DNA from: Daucus carota subsp. sativus
Lineage: Eukaryota > Streptophyta > Magnoliopsida > Apiales > Apiaceae
Direction of reading: 5' to 3'
Assembly (NCBI RefSeq): GCF_001625215.2
Contig: NC_030381.2
Location: forward strand, 3,745,131-3,809,130
DNA length: 64,000 bases
Below, piece after piece: positions 36,112 through 48,776 of the stretch; positions within the stretch are counted from its first letter, which is position 1; each line of letters begins with the position of its first letter. A model generated the notes under the pieces. It was not told the DNA's origin. It ran no database searches and saw only the letters and a list, made by a program, of their open reading frames with translations. A program made the position numbers and the translations under genes.

Positions 36112-37450
36112 GGGTATTGTAAATCACACCAAATTACGATCTGGGTCGTGAACAAAAAGTCTCAAAAGTCAATAAAATGACACAAATCTCTATGAAGAAA
36201 AGGGATGTTCTGCACAGAGGTGGGCACAGGGTATATCCCTTAAGGATTTGTTTGTTTGGGATGTTTTGTCTAGGATCATGTGTGTATATATATGTAGAGA
36301 GAGATAAGAAAGAAGAAGAAAATGTCGACATTGAAGGGGTTGCAGAGATTGAGAGGATGACACAAGCTATACATGTTGCATTTTTTGTTTATGGAATAGT
36401 CGTTATAATGTCGACACCTCGCTTGTTTTTTTTATTAGCTTTCGTGTACTGCGTATAATAACAAGGTAATATTGTAATAATAACATTGATAATTGATAAA
36501 GAATAAAACGGCTTTGGAGAATATATGGTGGACCATGCATGATTTCAATCCGGAGATTTCGATTTTGTGAAATTTCGAAAAATAACCAAAAATGTGATTT
36601 GGAAATTGTTAACTAGAAAACTTGATTTTTGAAAACCTTTTTTTATTAGAAGTATATTGTTTTATTCATAATTATAATTATAAACAAATATTTTACATAA
36701 TTTCAAATATAATAAAAAAATATTTTTTAACAAAAATATATTTGAACATATCTAAGAGATAAGTCAAATTAAACTATTGATTCAAAAAAGTCAAATTAAA
36801 CAATATAGTTGAGTGAAATCATATCAATTCAATCAAAAAATTCAAATTTGACACATAATTTGATTACTATTACAAAATGTGACAGCGGTAAATCTAACAA
36901 CAGTCAAAAATCTTGCAAAGTCACACAATAAGATGGAATGTCAGTGCCAGAAAACAACTGTAGCAACTAGAAACAGTGTGCGCATGATCGTTTGTATTAC
37001 AACTTCATGTGTAAAATTGTCCTGCCAAGAAAGGACGTCGTAACAGCTCTTTAAGGTGCTTGTTTTTTTTCTCTCTTTGTTGTGGAACTAATGTCGACAT
37101 CGTGATTTTACTAGAAGATTTGACTTGAAGAGTTGAAGTTTTCAACTATTTTTATAATAATATTCGACATTTAAGAATTTATGTTGCATGGAAATGGCGG
37201 GTTCAGACAGGCGTGGTTTGAACCAGAACACAGTGGACTAGTGGACTTGTGCGATTGTATTTTCTGTAGAAGAAGAATTTATGGTATGGGCTGTTGGTAA
37301 GACTTGATCAAATTTGGGCCGATGAGAACGAATAGATATTACTTTGGGTTTGAGAATATAGTAAAGGCCCATCCTGATAATTCATGGATTACATCTATAT
37401 AATATACAGTTAAGCCGGTAAGGATAATCATGTTGATCTTTTGGTTATAA
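36112..37450. other. Intergenic, no feature recognised
   Basis: AT-rich promoter-side DNA of the ZIP gene up to the CTAG end of Helitron B. No ORF of note, no repeat boundary. Confidence 0.5.
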
Positions 37451-38603
37451 CTAGCTTTATAGCGGCACGGGCATGCTCTAATTTAATTTATTACAAATTT
37501 TCAATGTAAATCGAGAGATAATTTGTTTTTTGAGCGTTAGCTTCCTCCATACCATATAATATAGTATCATTTACATTTTCCAAACACAACAAATATGTTC
37601 TTATTTTAGAATTGTATTTCCTTTTTGATGATTGAGGACCGCACCTTATACGAATTTTATAAATTTAAACAAAAAAAATATAAGATAAAAGAACTCTCAT
37701 GCCCAAATAAAAGATTTCTCCAAACTCACTCCAATAAAAAAACATAATGAAAATCTATAAAATAATAAAAGTCCAAGCAAACTTACGTGGCATAGAAAAT
37801 TATAAAACAAATCCTATTAGAAATTGCCACAAACCAGGAGCAAGATAATAAAATAATAAACCAGCACAAATTGCACCTAGAGAAGGCCAACTTCGAATGA
37901 AACCTACTCACAAACAATTCCAACTCACAAGCACAAATATTACGTCGAGGAAAATTACAAATCAATCTGTGTAACCAGAAAATAATGCCTCTGAAATTTA
38001 AAACCTCAAAACAACCTCACCACTTAGACAAACAACAATCTCCGAGATCAGACCTTACAAGCAAATTTCTTAGGAAGCAACACAGAAATTTGCACATTTT
38101 AAAAACACTACATTAGCAGACCCAAAGCCCTTCTGTAAAACCCTCCCCAAATAAACAAATCAAGCTTTGATCTTACTGTACTCTACCTTACCTGCAGACT
38201 ACATTAAGAAATAACAATTCCACATATATTGGAATAAAAACACCACATATGAATGCCCCCTGAGCCCACACCTCTGCAGAATTTATGCTCAACTAATCCG
38301 CCCCCATGTGCACCAAATGCCCCCCTCAACTTATGCATAAACCCCTGTTGGCCAGCAACAAACAACCTTTGACAAGAAATTTTACAATAATTTCATGGCG
38401 GAGGGGAACCATTACAATATCCTATTAGATAAGATCTCATTTACATTATATTATTTAACATTATAAATTTAACGGGTAAAAACTCGCTGCATATCCGTTA
38501 TCAAGGCAAAAAATTAGTAACAGCAATACAATTAAAATCAGAAGGAGTCTTACAGAAGCCAAACTATAGACCACCTCAAGAGGGCATCAAATTTTCATCC
38601 ATT

Positions 38604-39475
38604 CTAATCTTCAAGCCTGGTCCTCCTGCGAGGTGCTGCTGTTGTGTCCTCGTTTCGTTCTTTCTCCTCACTACTATCCTCCCCATTGTTTGAGGCCTCG
38701 GTTACTTCTTCCTTCGCCGGTTTTACACTGACCTTTGGTGTTGCCTGTAATCATGTACAAGTTGCCCGGTAGTGACAAATCTCCAAATTAAATAGAAGCA
38801 CTAAACTACTATAGAAAAGTTTATAAACTCAGGTTTCTCTCGGCCGAATAGAAGTTTTATCAAAGCAGTGAAAATAACCACGACAATGGATACAAGCACA
38901 CCAATTGTAATGTTTGGTTGCCTTTCTGCTTTCTCAATGAGATCCTCCAACACAAAGTTTAGTAGCAATATGTTAGTGACAGACAATGTCAGGTACTTTC
39001 GACCCAGTGTACTGCAGTACAAAATAAGATTTGCACGAGCACTTACCAAAATTTTGAATTTGTGATTCTGCAAGACATGAATGTCTGCACTCTGCAGTCT
39101 TGTAGAGTTGGTCATGATATTACACCTAAAGGAATAAGCCACGAGAATCTACACCTAAAGAAAAGAAGAAATGCGAAACACTAAATAGATTAATTACCTG
39201 AAAACCTTTCAGACTATCTGAAAGACTGCTTGTTTCTTCCTCGGCCTTCTGTTTCTCTTTCTCAACATCAAATTTTGGCTTCCATACGGTCTGTCTGTAT
39301 GATTCTGCAACCTTTTCGTCATTTGCTATCAATATATTATCAAACAATATAACATCTTGAATTTGTTCGAATTTCAAAGCCAATAGCAGCAATAGGCTCA
39401 AAATCAGGTTTATCGAGCTCAAAGTATGCAGGGTTCGTAATTTGCTGAGGCTTCCATATAATAGCATCAAGTTTA
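38604..39475 (-). pseudogene. Calnexin 3'-half fragment captured by Helitron B
   Basis: Calnexin is the ER membrane lectin chaperone. Pieces: 39475-39198 reads IWKPQQITNPAYFELDKPDF, a +1 shift near 39365, then DVILFDNILIANDEKVAESY and the KPKFDVEKEKQKAEEE tract; 39047 is the end of a short exon (NHKFKIL); 38944-38831 is DLIEKAERQPNITIGVLVSI with the membrane helix and LLFGREKP; 38744-38604 is the acidic tail ending RRRTRLED-stop. The frameshift, the loss of the GT donor after GREKP (GAGT instead) and the missing lumenal lectin half show it is dead. Preserved exon borders show capture of genomic DNA. Confidence 0.9.
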
Positions 39476-39585
39476 ATCTATATACAGCTTCATTTATATA
39501 ATTCGACCAAAATTGGATACTTAAAAGATTTAAAACATTATCTTGTTTTTACAAAAATCTGAACATCAAAGACAAGGCGTGAAAC

Positions 39586-39690
39586 CTGACGAGCAAGTAG
39601 AATATGTTCCTTTGTTTGAGGCATTGGCTCATCTGGAGCGGATACAACCAAGATACCTCCCTCCATTTCCACTGCTCCAGCAATCATGTT
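39586..39690 (-). pseudogene. Organellar EF-Tu exon fragment captured by Helitron B
   Basis: Reads [20 protein letters not shown] and [15 protein letters not shown] then GT. This is the EF-Tu stretch NMITGAAQMDG(A/G)[19 protein letters not shown](R/K)QVG before the NKxD motif. Only about 35 codons remain, between a CTGTAG-type acceptor and a GT donor; no GTP-binding P-loop. In sense with the calnexin pieces downstream, so a chimeric transcript is possible. Confidence 0.85.
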
Positions 39691-41177
39691 CTACAATTTC
39701 AGTATTTCATATACAATTCTTTGTTGTGGTAGCTTCAAATACTTAAGTTATGGAATGGACAATGCCAATGTGCAACAATGTCTTGGTTCTGAGAAAGTAC
39801 CTAGAGAAGTCATACCAAACTTGATTATGATATTATCCAGCAAGCCTTAATATAAGTGAACTAATAATGATAAACACAAATGATCGGGAAAACTGTTCAT
39901 CAGCTATCACTGTGGACCATTTATTCTAGCAGAAGAAGAGTAATCTCAGAGTAGTTCAATAGTTGGTCATTAACTATGCTTTATATTTTACAAAACAATG
40001 TGCAGTTGTGCTCTACTACACCTATGAGTCGTAGTTATATTTTACCGACCAATATAGAGTTGTAGAGGAACATATAGTTTATAACGAATGAAAGTGGTTT
40101 CTATCTAATAAAATGTGAAATATTGAACCTATAGACTCCACATTTTGTTGCTTTCTTGACTAATTTTGATATATTTATATTCAAAATTTTCAGATATTGT
40201 ATCCTGTCATCAACACATGAGACTATGAGGGGATATGCCAGAAAATTATTTTAAGAGCAAGACAACTGAATATATATGCCTTCCAAAGTTTTAAAAATAT
40301 GTACATGAAGAAGAAAGGAACATAAACTGGTCTAAAATTTCTATATAGCTTTCAAAGTTTTACTAAGTGGGAGCTTAGCAAATAACTAATTATCTGCAAA
40401 CACAAACAATAGGACTAAAGGCCAAATATCATCTAGCAAAAAATGATAATAATCTTTATTCTTGAAGTGCATTAGATTATCAGGCAGAAGATTTAGCTCT
40501 AAAATTGACAAATGCAAGTCTTATCATTTAAACAGTAGGGAGAATGCCATACATAGATGAGATACGAACGACTTAATATAAGTTTAACTAAGTTTTAGGA
40601 ATATTACATCTGATTATATAGTAGTAAAAACAGAGAGAGAACAGCCAAACAGGACAATACCATTGCAACCATCCAACCTACTACTCTGACCTACATATCA
40701 GAATGTCCAAAGGGAGAGCTGGTGCATAGATAAATAATTGGCACGCAAGTCTGCGAACCTCCTGAATGAGGAGCACACAACTATATTGTTTTGGGGAACG
40801 ACCGTGCAGGAATTCCACCTCTGTAAGATAGACCAGATGAATCAGTAGATCCGTAATGAGATGGCCCACCCACATTCAAAGACTAATATGCCAGTATTAT
40901 AAACATTCTTTAATCTTGTAGACTTATACACCTGTAGTCAAATTTTAAATATATAGAGTTTGGTTCAAAGGAGAACCACAAGAGGTGTTTGGTGGGATAA
41001 AATTTGTAGAACACGATACGAAATAGCTATATACATTGTTCTCACAATTCTCCTAATCCCATTTATACCTTATCCTAATTGTACAAGGTGAAATTAGACA
41101 TGTCCACTAGAACAAAATTTGTAACAACCATCAACGAAATAAAAAAATGCATAATCTTAATAAATAAATATATAAAC

Positions 41178-41349
41178 CTTGAGCTCTATTTTAGAAGGAT
41201 GATTAAATCGACAAGTAGCACCATAACCGCACATTCCGGTCCTGAGATAATATAAGCAATTCAGTTCACCGGGACGATCCGGAAAATGCTTGAATCATCA
41301 TTACCAACATCGTCCTCTTCCTCACTAACTCTCAGTCTCCTCATAGCTT
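41178..41349 (-). pseudogene. CCCH zinc-finger (ZFN-like) exon captured by Helitron B
   Basis: The exon, from an ACTACAG acceptor to CAAG|GT, reads EAMRRLRVSEEEDDVG, then [20 protein letters not shown] and [11 protein letters not shown]. The finger is an intact C-x8-C-x5-C-x3-H. It corresponds to the first finger of plant ZFN proteins (RPGEPDCSYYIRTGLCRFG). No further finger is recognised downstream; 40690-40870 may hold a badly decayed continuation. Confidence 0.83.
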
Positions 41350-42022
41350 CTGTAGTAACATATAGCAACCTATGTATTGATCACAAGCAAGACGGATTAA
41401 CACAAATAATCGGAAACAGCGAAATAACTTTCTACATCAACAGTCTTATATTTGTCGAGCAGCTTATCATGGTCCCATTCGTAAGAACTAAGAAGTAAGA
41501 ATTATATGCATGATTACATGTATTTAAATATAAAGTATGAAAAAGGGAGCTTACAAAATGTCAAGACTCAAGAGAATCGATTGGGTGAAACATTTTATCA
41601 AACACCTTGTTCTTCCTCCAAAATGAATAGAATTGGTTGTAAATTAGTGGTGAATCCGATGACAATAATAACACCCGCTAGTCGCCCCTTTCATCTTCTA
41701 AAGCTCGCACATCATGGTGCCACACAAACACAAAATGCCTCATAACATAATAGATGCCGAATCAAAACATCAAGATATATCTCGTTTATAGTCCACCAAG
41801 GTATTGCACGAGATGGGATTGAAGAGAGGATGCGAAGGGTTGTAGGTAGGTGCATCAAACATTCACACAGAATAAGCGTCGACAGAAGAGGAAAAGTTAA
41901 AAGATCGAGCAGAGCAGTGTATACTGTACTGTATATGCATAAGCAGGGTAAAGGTGTAATTTCACATGATTTAATTGGCTCCTCAAAAACCCATGTTGCA
42001 GTATTATATATATAATAGAAGA

Positions 42023-44741
42023 TTAAAATATATTTAAATATTCAGGATAACATATTTTAATATGTCAAATAATATATTTGAAAAATATATTTATCTAAAT
42101 ATGTTAATTATTTATAAACTCTATTTCATTGAATTCACATATTATTCCAATATATTTTATAACACAATAAAAATATATATTATAAAATAATGAATAGTAT
42201 AAGCCATCGTGTATAAACCTAATAAATCATTCATGCGGTAACTTTTCGTGTTGTGTATTTTTATATTTTATATATTTGAAGATGAAAACCAAATCCAACC
42301 CATTTAAAATTCTTGTATCTAATTGCAAATTCATGTCTACTTCAAAACTTGTCGTGTAATTTTTGTGTATATTTACTATATATAAATATAATAATAATGG
42401 TATAGTTACAATATATTCTAAAAATATAATTTTTATGTATATGAAGTATACATTAAAATATTATATCTGCATACAGTTGTATACTCCCTCTGTCTCATTT
42501 CATTGCATGTGTTATTTTTGTCATACTTTTTAAGACTTCCTTAAAATATAGTGTTATAATATATTTTATTTAATTATTTTTCAGAATAATATTTGATATT
42601 TAAATTTTTATTCAAAAAATAATGATTGAACATTTGGACAATTTTGTTTATGAGCGGATTGATCCACTACTTTTTTTCTGTATAAAGGAATCCTGTCTAA
42701 TTCACTAATTCGTGGGAAGAGACTGAACTTTTGTATTTGAAAAATGTTTCGGGGATCTTCAAAGTGGATGTCGGTTGGTAAAGGAACTCCCGATCGTAAT
42801 TTCTGTTATGAATACTACGCCCGATCTTCAATTTGTGATTGGTTGTAGTTATGAATACTACGCCCGATCTTCAATTTGTGATTGGTTGTAAAACACCGAT
42901 TCTCTCGTTGAGACTTAATTCTATCTTCGTAGATTGAATTACTTATGTAATGGCAATTGGAATTATATTAACTCCTGTTTATTCATCATCTATGTTACGC
43001 GAGATGTTCTATGGATACAAGCTATTTAATGCTCCAAACTCATATGTTTTTTATTCTGTACTACGGGAGTTATTTGTTTCGATCGTAATTATATGAGCCT
43101 CGAAATACGTGCAATCATGAACGTATACATGGAGACATCCATGAACGTATACGTCCAGACATACATTATACAGAGAATTATATAAAAAGAAACATGGTAG
43201 TTATAACCTTAAAATAATTTGATTAACTTTACAGCAAAATTGTTATAGAATAAAGGAATTCTAGGAAAGTGTATAGTTAAATGATTCTGAAATGGACATT
43301 AAAGAAAGACAATAGCCGTGAAAGTAGCAGCAGCTCAAAACCTGCAAAAGTAAAAAAAGCCGAAGACTCCCAAAAATATAAGAACAGCTTTTATTTAACA
43401 GGTCGGCCCAGAGGGGTAGTCTGGTAAAGTCGTCAACGGCGACTCAGTCCTCTCCACACCTTATCTCAAGGACAAGAGGTGGTTTACTCAAGTAGTTATG
43501 GAATCGTACTCAAGTAGTTATGGAATCGAAGTAACATGAGTATATAACGTTTGTTAATCAGAATAGACACCAGCGCGTCGATTTCAAATTCAGAATTTAT
43601 CGAATATTTTTTAAATAAATCATAAAATTTTTTTATCAAATCATAATGTAATAAAAAGGTTGATAAAATATTTTTAAAAGTTAATCAGAAATTTTTAAAA
43701 AACAGTTACAAATAATTAAGTATGCGTTAGTAATTTGTGACAATTATAAATGTATGATAAATTTTGTGAAACATGTTAAGATAGAATTAATCTCGATTTA
43801 TTATTAATCTTGATTTATCAAAATCTTTAATAAATCCAAACGGACAGAAGAACGGATTCCTCATTTTTATAAAATAATCATTAACTACGACATCATGAAC
43901 TTAAACTCCTGGAGGACTGACGTACATAAAAATAAAAATATAATTAAATGTTATTTTATTATTTTAAAATAATGTGGTGCAAGAACACAAGAACACATGC
44001 AAACATGCATAGGTGGTGGAAGAGCTAATACAATAATAATGCAATAATGAAAATCGAGAATAAACACGAAAGAATTGTTGCTAGATTTCTCTAGCCTACA
44101 GATAAAAGACACTGTAGTGTTCGATTGTGAGTTGTGTGTGACCTTCTTTCCTCTTTCCTATGTGCTGTCTGCATCTGCTCCTTTTTTCTTCAATATTTTA
44201 TTTATGAACCCCCTCCTCCGACCTCTTCTCTTTTTGTCCTTTCCTCACTTCATCTCTACTTTAAAATTTTTAATACATGCGCTTATCAATTCTCCTTTAA
44301 AAGTTCGTAAATAAATATTATAACATATTTTATCACATTTATCATACTTTTTATGTGTCTCACAAAATAATAACATAATTAGTATTATTACTGTTATATT
44401 TAAAAAAAAGTTGAATTCTTTTATTGGTATAACACTATAACTTTTATTTTTGATTAATTTTTAAAATATTATTTAATTAATAATATTTTTATTTGATTCA
44501 AAATTCTTGATATTTTTTTTTTTGCTAAATAGATCAACTGATCATTTCCAATTTTTGATTTGTACATAATTAGTGTAATGACACAGTATTATAAAAAAAA
44601 TGTGACAGTTGAATACTTTGATTAGCAATTAGTGTTAATTAATCAAATAATCAGAATATTAAATTAAAATATTGATAATATAATAAAATTAATTTATCAT
44701 CGCAATTTTCAGAATATAAACATTAAATAATTAAATGATTA
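42023..44741. other. Intergenic, no gene; truncated MITE and short tandem repeats
   Basis: A CTCCCTCTGTCTCATTTC Stowaway-type start at 42483 has no matching right end. Around 43480-43530 ACTCAAGTAGTTATGGAATC is repeated twice. The rest is AT-rich single-copy-looking DNA. Confidence 0.5.
42805..42890. repeat. Perfect 43-bp tandem duplication
   Basis: Two adjacent identical copies of a 43-bp unit beginning GTTATGAATACTACGCCCGA. Perfect identity suggests a recent event. Confidence 0.9.
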
Positions 44742-45351
44742 CTCCCTTCGTCCCAGTCATTTCTATACGGTTTTCTTTTTGGAATGTACCATCATTTCTA
44801 TACATTTTTAAAATAGCAACTTTTAATAATATAAAACACTATTACACCAACTACTTTCTTTCGCTATCTTCATTTTATAATAATATAAACACTATTACCC
44901 CCCACTACTTTCCTTCAGTATCACAAATCTATAATTAAATACAAATGGGTCCCGCCACTTTACCCACTTTTCATGTAACTTTTCTCATTTTTTACACTTT
45001 TTCTTGGTCTCCGTGTCTACACCAAATGTATACTCCCTCCGTCCCAGCCATTTGTATACAAAATACAAATGGTTGGGACACGGAGACCAAGAAACTGTGT
45101 AAAAAATAAGTAAAGTTGGATGAAAAGTGAGTATAGTGGTGAGACCTATTTATATTTAATAATTGATTTGAGATAGTGGACGAAATTAGTGGGCGTAATA
45201 GTGTTTATATTATTATAGAATAGAAATAGCGGAAGAAAGTAGTTGGTGTAATGATGTTTTATATTATAAAATTTTACTATTTTTGGAGTGTATATAATTG
45301 GTGGGACGTCCTAAAAAACAAACGGTATAGAATTCATTGGGACGGAGGGAG
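44742..45351. mobile_element. 610-bp foldback Stowaway-like element with an internal second palindrome
   Basis: Outer ends CTCCCTTCGTCCCAGTCATT (44742) and ATTGGGACGGAGGGAG (to 45351) are inverted, with TA flanks. Around 45030-45090 an inner CTCCCTCCGTCCCAGCCATT is followed by its own complement. The arms are complementary over long stretches, so the whole could fold into a hairpin. Its right end lies 181 bp before the next start codon. Confidence 0.8.
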
Positions 45352-45490
45352 TAATTGGTTATCGAGATTTCTCGAATCATGGGATAAAATATCTCCAAAC
45401 TGGACTGGCCACCATCTATTTAGTCCACCCTGCAATCAAGTTCACCATCTATCATCTCTCCACATTCAACAAAATCTCTTTCTCTCTCCC

Positions 45491-45520
45491 TATAAAACCA
45501 CACTCTCTCTCCCTATAAAA
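45491..45520 (+). promoter_or_regulatory. Duplicated TATA-box segment before the DUF4408/DUF761 gene
   Basis: TATAAAA occurs at 45491-45497 and 45514-45520 within a 23-bp tandem duplication (CTCTCTCTCCCTATAAAACC). They are only 42 and 19 bases before the ATG, so use as a core promoter would give a very short leader. CT-rich leader function is the alternative. Confidence 0.45.
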
Positions 45521-45532
45521 ACCACACTCACC

Positions 45533-46360
45533 ATGAATGCAGATTCAGTATCCCACACAATGTTCACACAATCTGTATCCAATCCTTCAGTATGGGCTTC
45601 AATGCACAGCTGGTTCACCCCCACTGTTTTCTTTGTGCTCCTCAATCTCATGGTTGGCACCATTCTCTTCAACTCAAACTTGCTTACTCAAAAACAAACC
45701 TCACAGCAAGACCAAGAAGACCAAGATGCAAATTTCCAAAATGACCATCGTGCCCCTAAGCTCACTAGATCACCTTCTGTGCTCAAACGCCTCAAATCTT
45801 TGAATTTTCGAAACTTCAGGTCCCATGAAGCTGCACAGATTCAAGAAACCCTAGATCAAGAAACCATGCACAAGGAAAATGCAAGTGCTCAGGCCCAAGC
45901 CCAAGCCCAAGCCCAAGCCCAGGCCCAGTTCATTCTTGAGCAAAGTCATGAAGATGAAAGCCCATTATCAGAAACAGATGATGAGAGCTTATCAGATGAG
46001 GAGGAGTTGCAGAGCTTAGATGAAGTGTACAGTCAGCTAGGTCATGAGTTCAGTGACGGTAACTTTAGCAGAACTACCTCTGAGACTCAGCCGGCTTCCG
46101 GGCAAGTTCCGGCGAAGTTGCCGGCCAAGATGAAGAAGTCAGCTAGCATGAAGTCACCCTTTGCTCATTTTGAGGAGATGGACATTGTGGAGACCAGGAG
46201 GCCAGCTACCGTGAGGGAGAAGAAATCTACCGAAGCCGACGAAGAAGTCGATGCGAAAGCCGATGATTTCATCAACAAGTTCAAGCAGCAGCTGAAGCTG
46301 CAGAGGATGAACTCGATTCTTAGGTACAAGGAAGTTATCAGCAGAGGGAATGCAATGTGA
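45533..46360 (+). CDS. DUF4408/DUF761 protein (PAMP-induced A70-like)
   Basis: Intronless gene of 275 residues; this plant-specific family includes cotton-fibre and pathogen-induced A70-like proteins, biochemical role unknown. An N-terminal DUF4408 segment has one membrane helix (SWFTPTVFFVLLNLMVGTIL, residues ~26-45). A disordered middle includes an (Ala-Gln) run, from GCCCAA hexamer repeats at 45891-45928, and an acidic stretch ESPLSETDDESLSDEEE. The C-terminal DUF761 motif is DDFINKFKQQLKLQRMNSIL. I start at 45533 because the frame above it runs through the MITE and the hydrophobic segment then sits where the family has it. Confidence 0.9.
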   Translation: MNADSVSHTMFTQSVSNPSVWASMHSWFTPTVFFVLLNLMVGTILFNSNLLTQKQTSQQDQEDQDANFQNDHRAPKLTRSPSVLKRLKSLNFRNFRSHEAAQIQETLDQETMHKENASAQAQAQAQAQAQAQFILEQSHEDESPLSETDDESLSDEEELQSLDEVYSQLGHEFSDGNFSRTTSETQPASGQVPAKLPAKMKKSASMKSPFAHFEEMDIVETRRPATVREKKSTEADEEVDAKADDFINKFKQQLKLQRMNSILRYKEVISRGNAM

Positions 46361-47104
46361 AAAAGAAAAAAAAAACAAAAACAAAAAAAAACTAGAGTTC
46401 TTGGGTTGTTAAGTAAGTTTTTGAAAGTTGGGGGTTTGTTCCGGAAAGTGGTGAAAGAATGGGGAGGTTTGTGCTATTGTGGGATGAATTATTGTATGGG
46501 CATTTTGGCCCATTTGATTTTGCACATGGTAGAGACTAGGTAGTGGTTGGAATTATATGATTCTATATTTTCTTAATATTTGTTAGTAATGTTGTTGGAG
46601 ATTAAAATTATGGTTAGGAATTTAATGGCTGTGCTTATCCAAATGTACCCTTGATTGTTGTAGTTTATCTCAACTAATTGGTCGGCAGGGGTATTGTGGT
46701 AATTGTCTTAGGTTGTTAACGTGGAACTTCGAGAATCGTAACTAATCGGTTCAATATTTATCTGAAAATATTTTAACAAAAAATTAGAGATTTTTAATTA
46801 AATTAGAGTGTAATCGGTAGAGTAAGATTTAATTAAATAAATAACTAGAACATATATAAATTTATAATAATATTTATTCGTGATAAATTTTGGAATCAAC
46901 GAGAACAAACGTTCCTTAAAAAAAAAAAACGAGAACAAACGTAAAATTTTGGATGCGACCACCTTTCTGGAATATGCTTGGTCCAAATCAAGCTTTTAAT
47001 AAAAAAGTGGGGAGCATATGAAAAATCCGTATTATGTGGTGATGTTTACCTGGATAAATGACTTGCGTGCCCAACATCAATACCTATAAATCCAATTGAT
47101 ATTG
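46361..47104. other. 3' flank and spacer before the LTR element
   Basis: A-rich start (46365-46390), then AT-rich DNA up to the TGTGA target duplication. No other feature recognised. Confidence 0.5.
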
Positions 47105-47109
47105 TGTGA

Positions 47110-48724
47110 TGTTATAGCCAAATTTGGCTAGGTCCTTGTTGGGCCAAGTATGTACTTAGTTTAACTAAGTAAGACATGAATTGGGCTAAGAGTCCTATAT
47201 AAAGGAAGGACGCGTCCTCCTGCTTATAAAGTGAGGACGCGACCGACCCTTGGTGTTGCTTGAAAAGGACGCGTCCTCCGAGTCACAAGGAGGGACGCCT
47301 TACTTGAGAGTGTTGATGGAGAGACGCGACCGACCTCCGTCCACCCACGTCCTGTAATATGTGGAGGAGGGCACGCCCTCTTCGGAGGTGACCGAGGGGC
47401 GCGTCCCTTGTAAGAAGTTGACAATGAGATGAAGACCAAGGGCGTGCCTTTAACGGGGTGTCCTCGCCTCCCCGGGGGCGCGACCTCATGTTAAAGAAGG
47501 ACCTGTCTGATGTGTTGTAAGAAGGCTCTTCTTATGAGAGAGTGTACATTCGCTGAGACAACCCTTCCGAGGGAGACGAAGACCGTCCCTCCGGGGATAG
47601 GAAGACCTACCCCTCCGGGGGGATATGACGACCCCTCCGGGGGATACGACGACTCTTCCGAGGTGTTGTAGCCGTTTTTGTATATCATGTGGAGGGGAGG
47701 ACGCGCCCTCCCCAGACATGGCCCGGGAGGTGTGGTCTCTTGTCCAGTAAGGAGGATTGAAGACAAGATAAGGGAAGGACGCGCCCTCCCCAGACATGGC
47801 CCGGGAGGTGCGGTCTCTTGTCCAGTAAACAGGGATGAAGACGGGAATTGGGAAGGACACGTCCTCCCTATCAGGGCGCGTCCTTTGACTCAGAAGAGGC
47901 ATAGTTATGAAATACATGATGAAAGAAAGAGGATGAGTGAGTCTCCGTGACAACCCTTCCGAGGGATATGAAGACTAGTTACCAAGCTCATTTGGTAGTT
48001 ATCAGGCTCATCTGATAGTTCCCGGGCTCATCCGGGCATGATCTACAATCCTCAATCCTGCTATCTGCCGAGTTAACCCTCGTGTGGGGGCTTGAGGTGA
48101 TCATGGCTCTTGAAGGCCCTCCGGGGTAACACGAAGGCCGATCATATGTCTGGATCCTGTATTCTGGTGAGTTAGCCCTCATCGGGGGATTGAGACGATC
48201 GTGTAATTCGGCTCCTTGTCTACCTTGTTTGAAGATGAAGACCTCACCGAGAGGTGAGGACATGTCCCTGCACCTCGAGGGGTTAGCCATGGCTCTCCCA
48301 GATAACTTCTCCATAAGAGTCGTGGTAGATGCTATCTCTCGTAGTGGAGATATCGTTGAATCCGTGATCTATTTGGATTAGGAGTCTGGGGTAGTCATAC
48401 TCAAGACTAATTCTAACAGGAGTAGGATTCTCCAAGATGGGCCTTCGGCCTATCTCCGACCTTATCGCCAAGAGGCCTAGTCCTGATCAAACTAGGACTC
48501 TTGGTCCAATAGAACTACGTATGGCTTGATCCCCTATAAATAGGGGTACGTAGGCACATTGGGGGATCATGAGTTGAGAGCACGTGAGACCAACTCAAAA
48601 CCCTAATCTCAGCCACCCCCTAAAACAAACAACCACCACTCTCCGGCGACCAAAACCACCGTCACGGATCTTGATTCCGGCCATGAACCTCATCTTTGTT
48701 GATTACCAAATTCCTCTATCAACA
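47110..48724 (+). repeat. 5' LTR
   Basis: 1615 bp. Contains repeated GGACGCGTCCTCC and GGACGCGCCCTCCCCAGACA words, the latter twice in units of about 85 bp (47697-47870). Confidence 0.93.
48535..48542 (+). promoter_or_regulatory. TATA box in the 5' LTR
   Basis: TATAAATA in the context CCCCTATAAATAGGGG, about 190 bp before the LTR end, with a CCAAT at about 48503. The same site recurs at 52550. It should set the R region start and leaves a short R-U5. Confidence 0.7.
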
Positions 48725-48727
48725 AAT

Positions 48728-48745
48728 TGGCGCTAGAAGGAGGGG
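48728..48745 (+). other. Primer-binding site candidate
   Basis: TGGCGCTAGAAGGAGGGG begins three bases after the 5' LTR. It starts TGG as required to pair with a tRNA 3' CCA. I cannot name the tRNA. Confidence 0.6.
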
Positions 48746-48776
48746 CTATTCAAGATCTTCATCTTAGGAGGAAGAG

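Larger units (their letters stand above)
37451..42022 (-). mobile_element. Helitron B: gene-fragment-carrying Helitron
   Basis: On the minus strand it starts A|TCTTCTATTATATATATAA (42022), then CTGCAACATGGG and GAGGAGCCAATTAAATC. It ends CCCGTGCCGCTATAAAGCTAG|T (CTAG at 37451-37454). The right arm of the usual hairpin (GCACGG) is deleted compared with Helitron A, but the flanking terminal sequence is otherwise the same. In element order it holds a CCCH zinc-finger exon, an organellar EF-Tu exon and four or five calnexin exons, all in sense. No Rep/helicase is seen. Confidence 0.82.

Noticed and set aside
38604-39475. A functional calnexin gene on the minus strand
   Set aside because: A frameshift near 39365, a destroyed donor after GREKP, missing lectin-domain exons and position inside Helitron ends all argue for a captured fragment.
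40681-40875. Minus-strand 64-codon frame in Helitron B as a gene
   Set aside because: It could be a decayed piece of the captured zinc-finger gene, but no motif survives in any frame.
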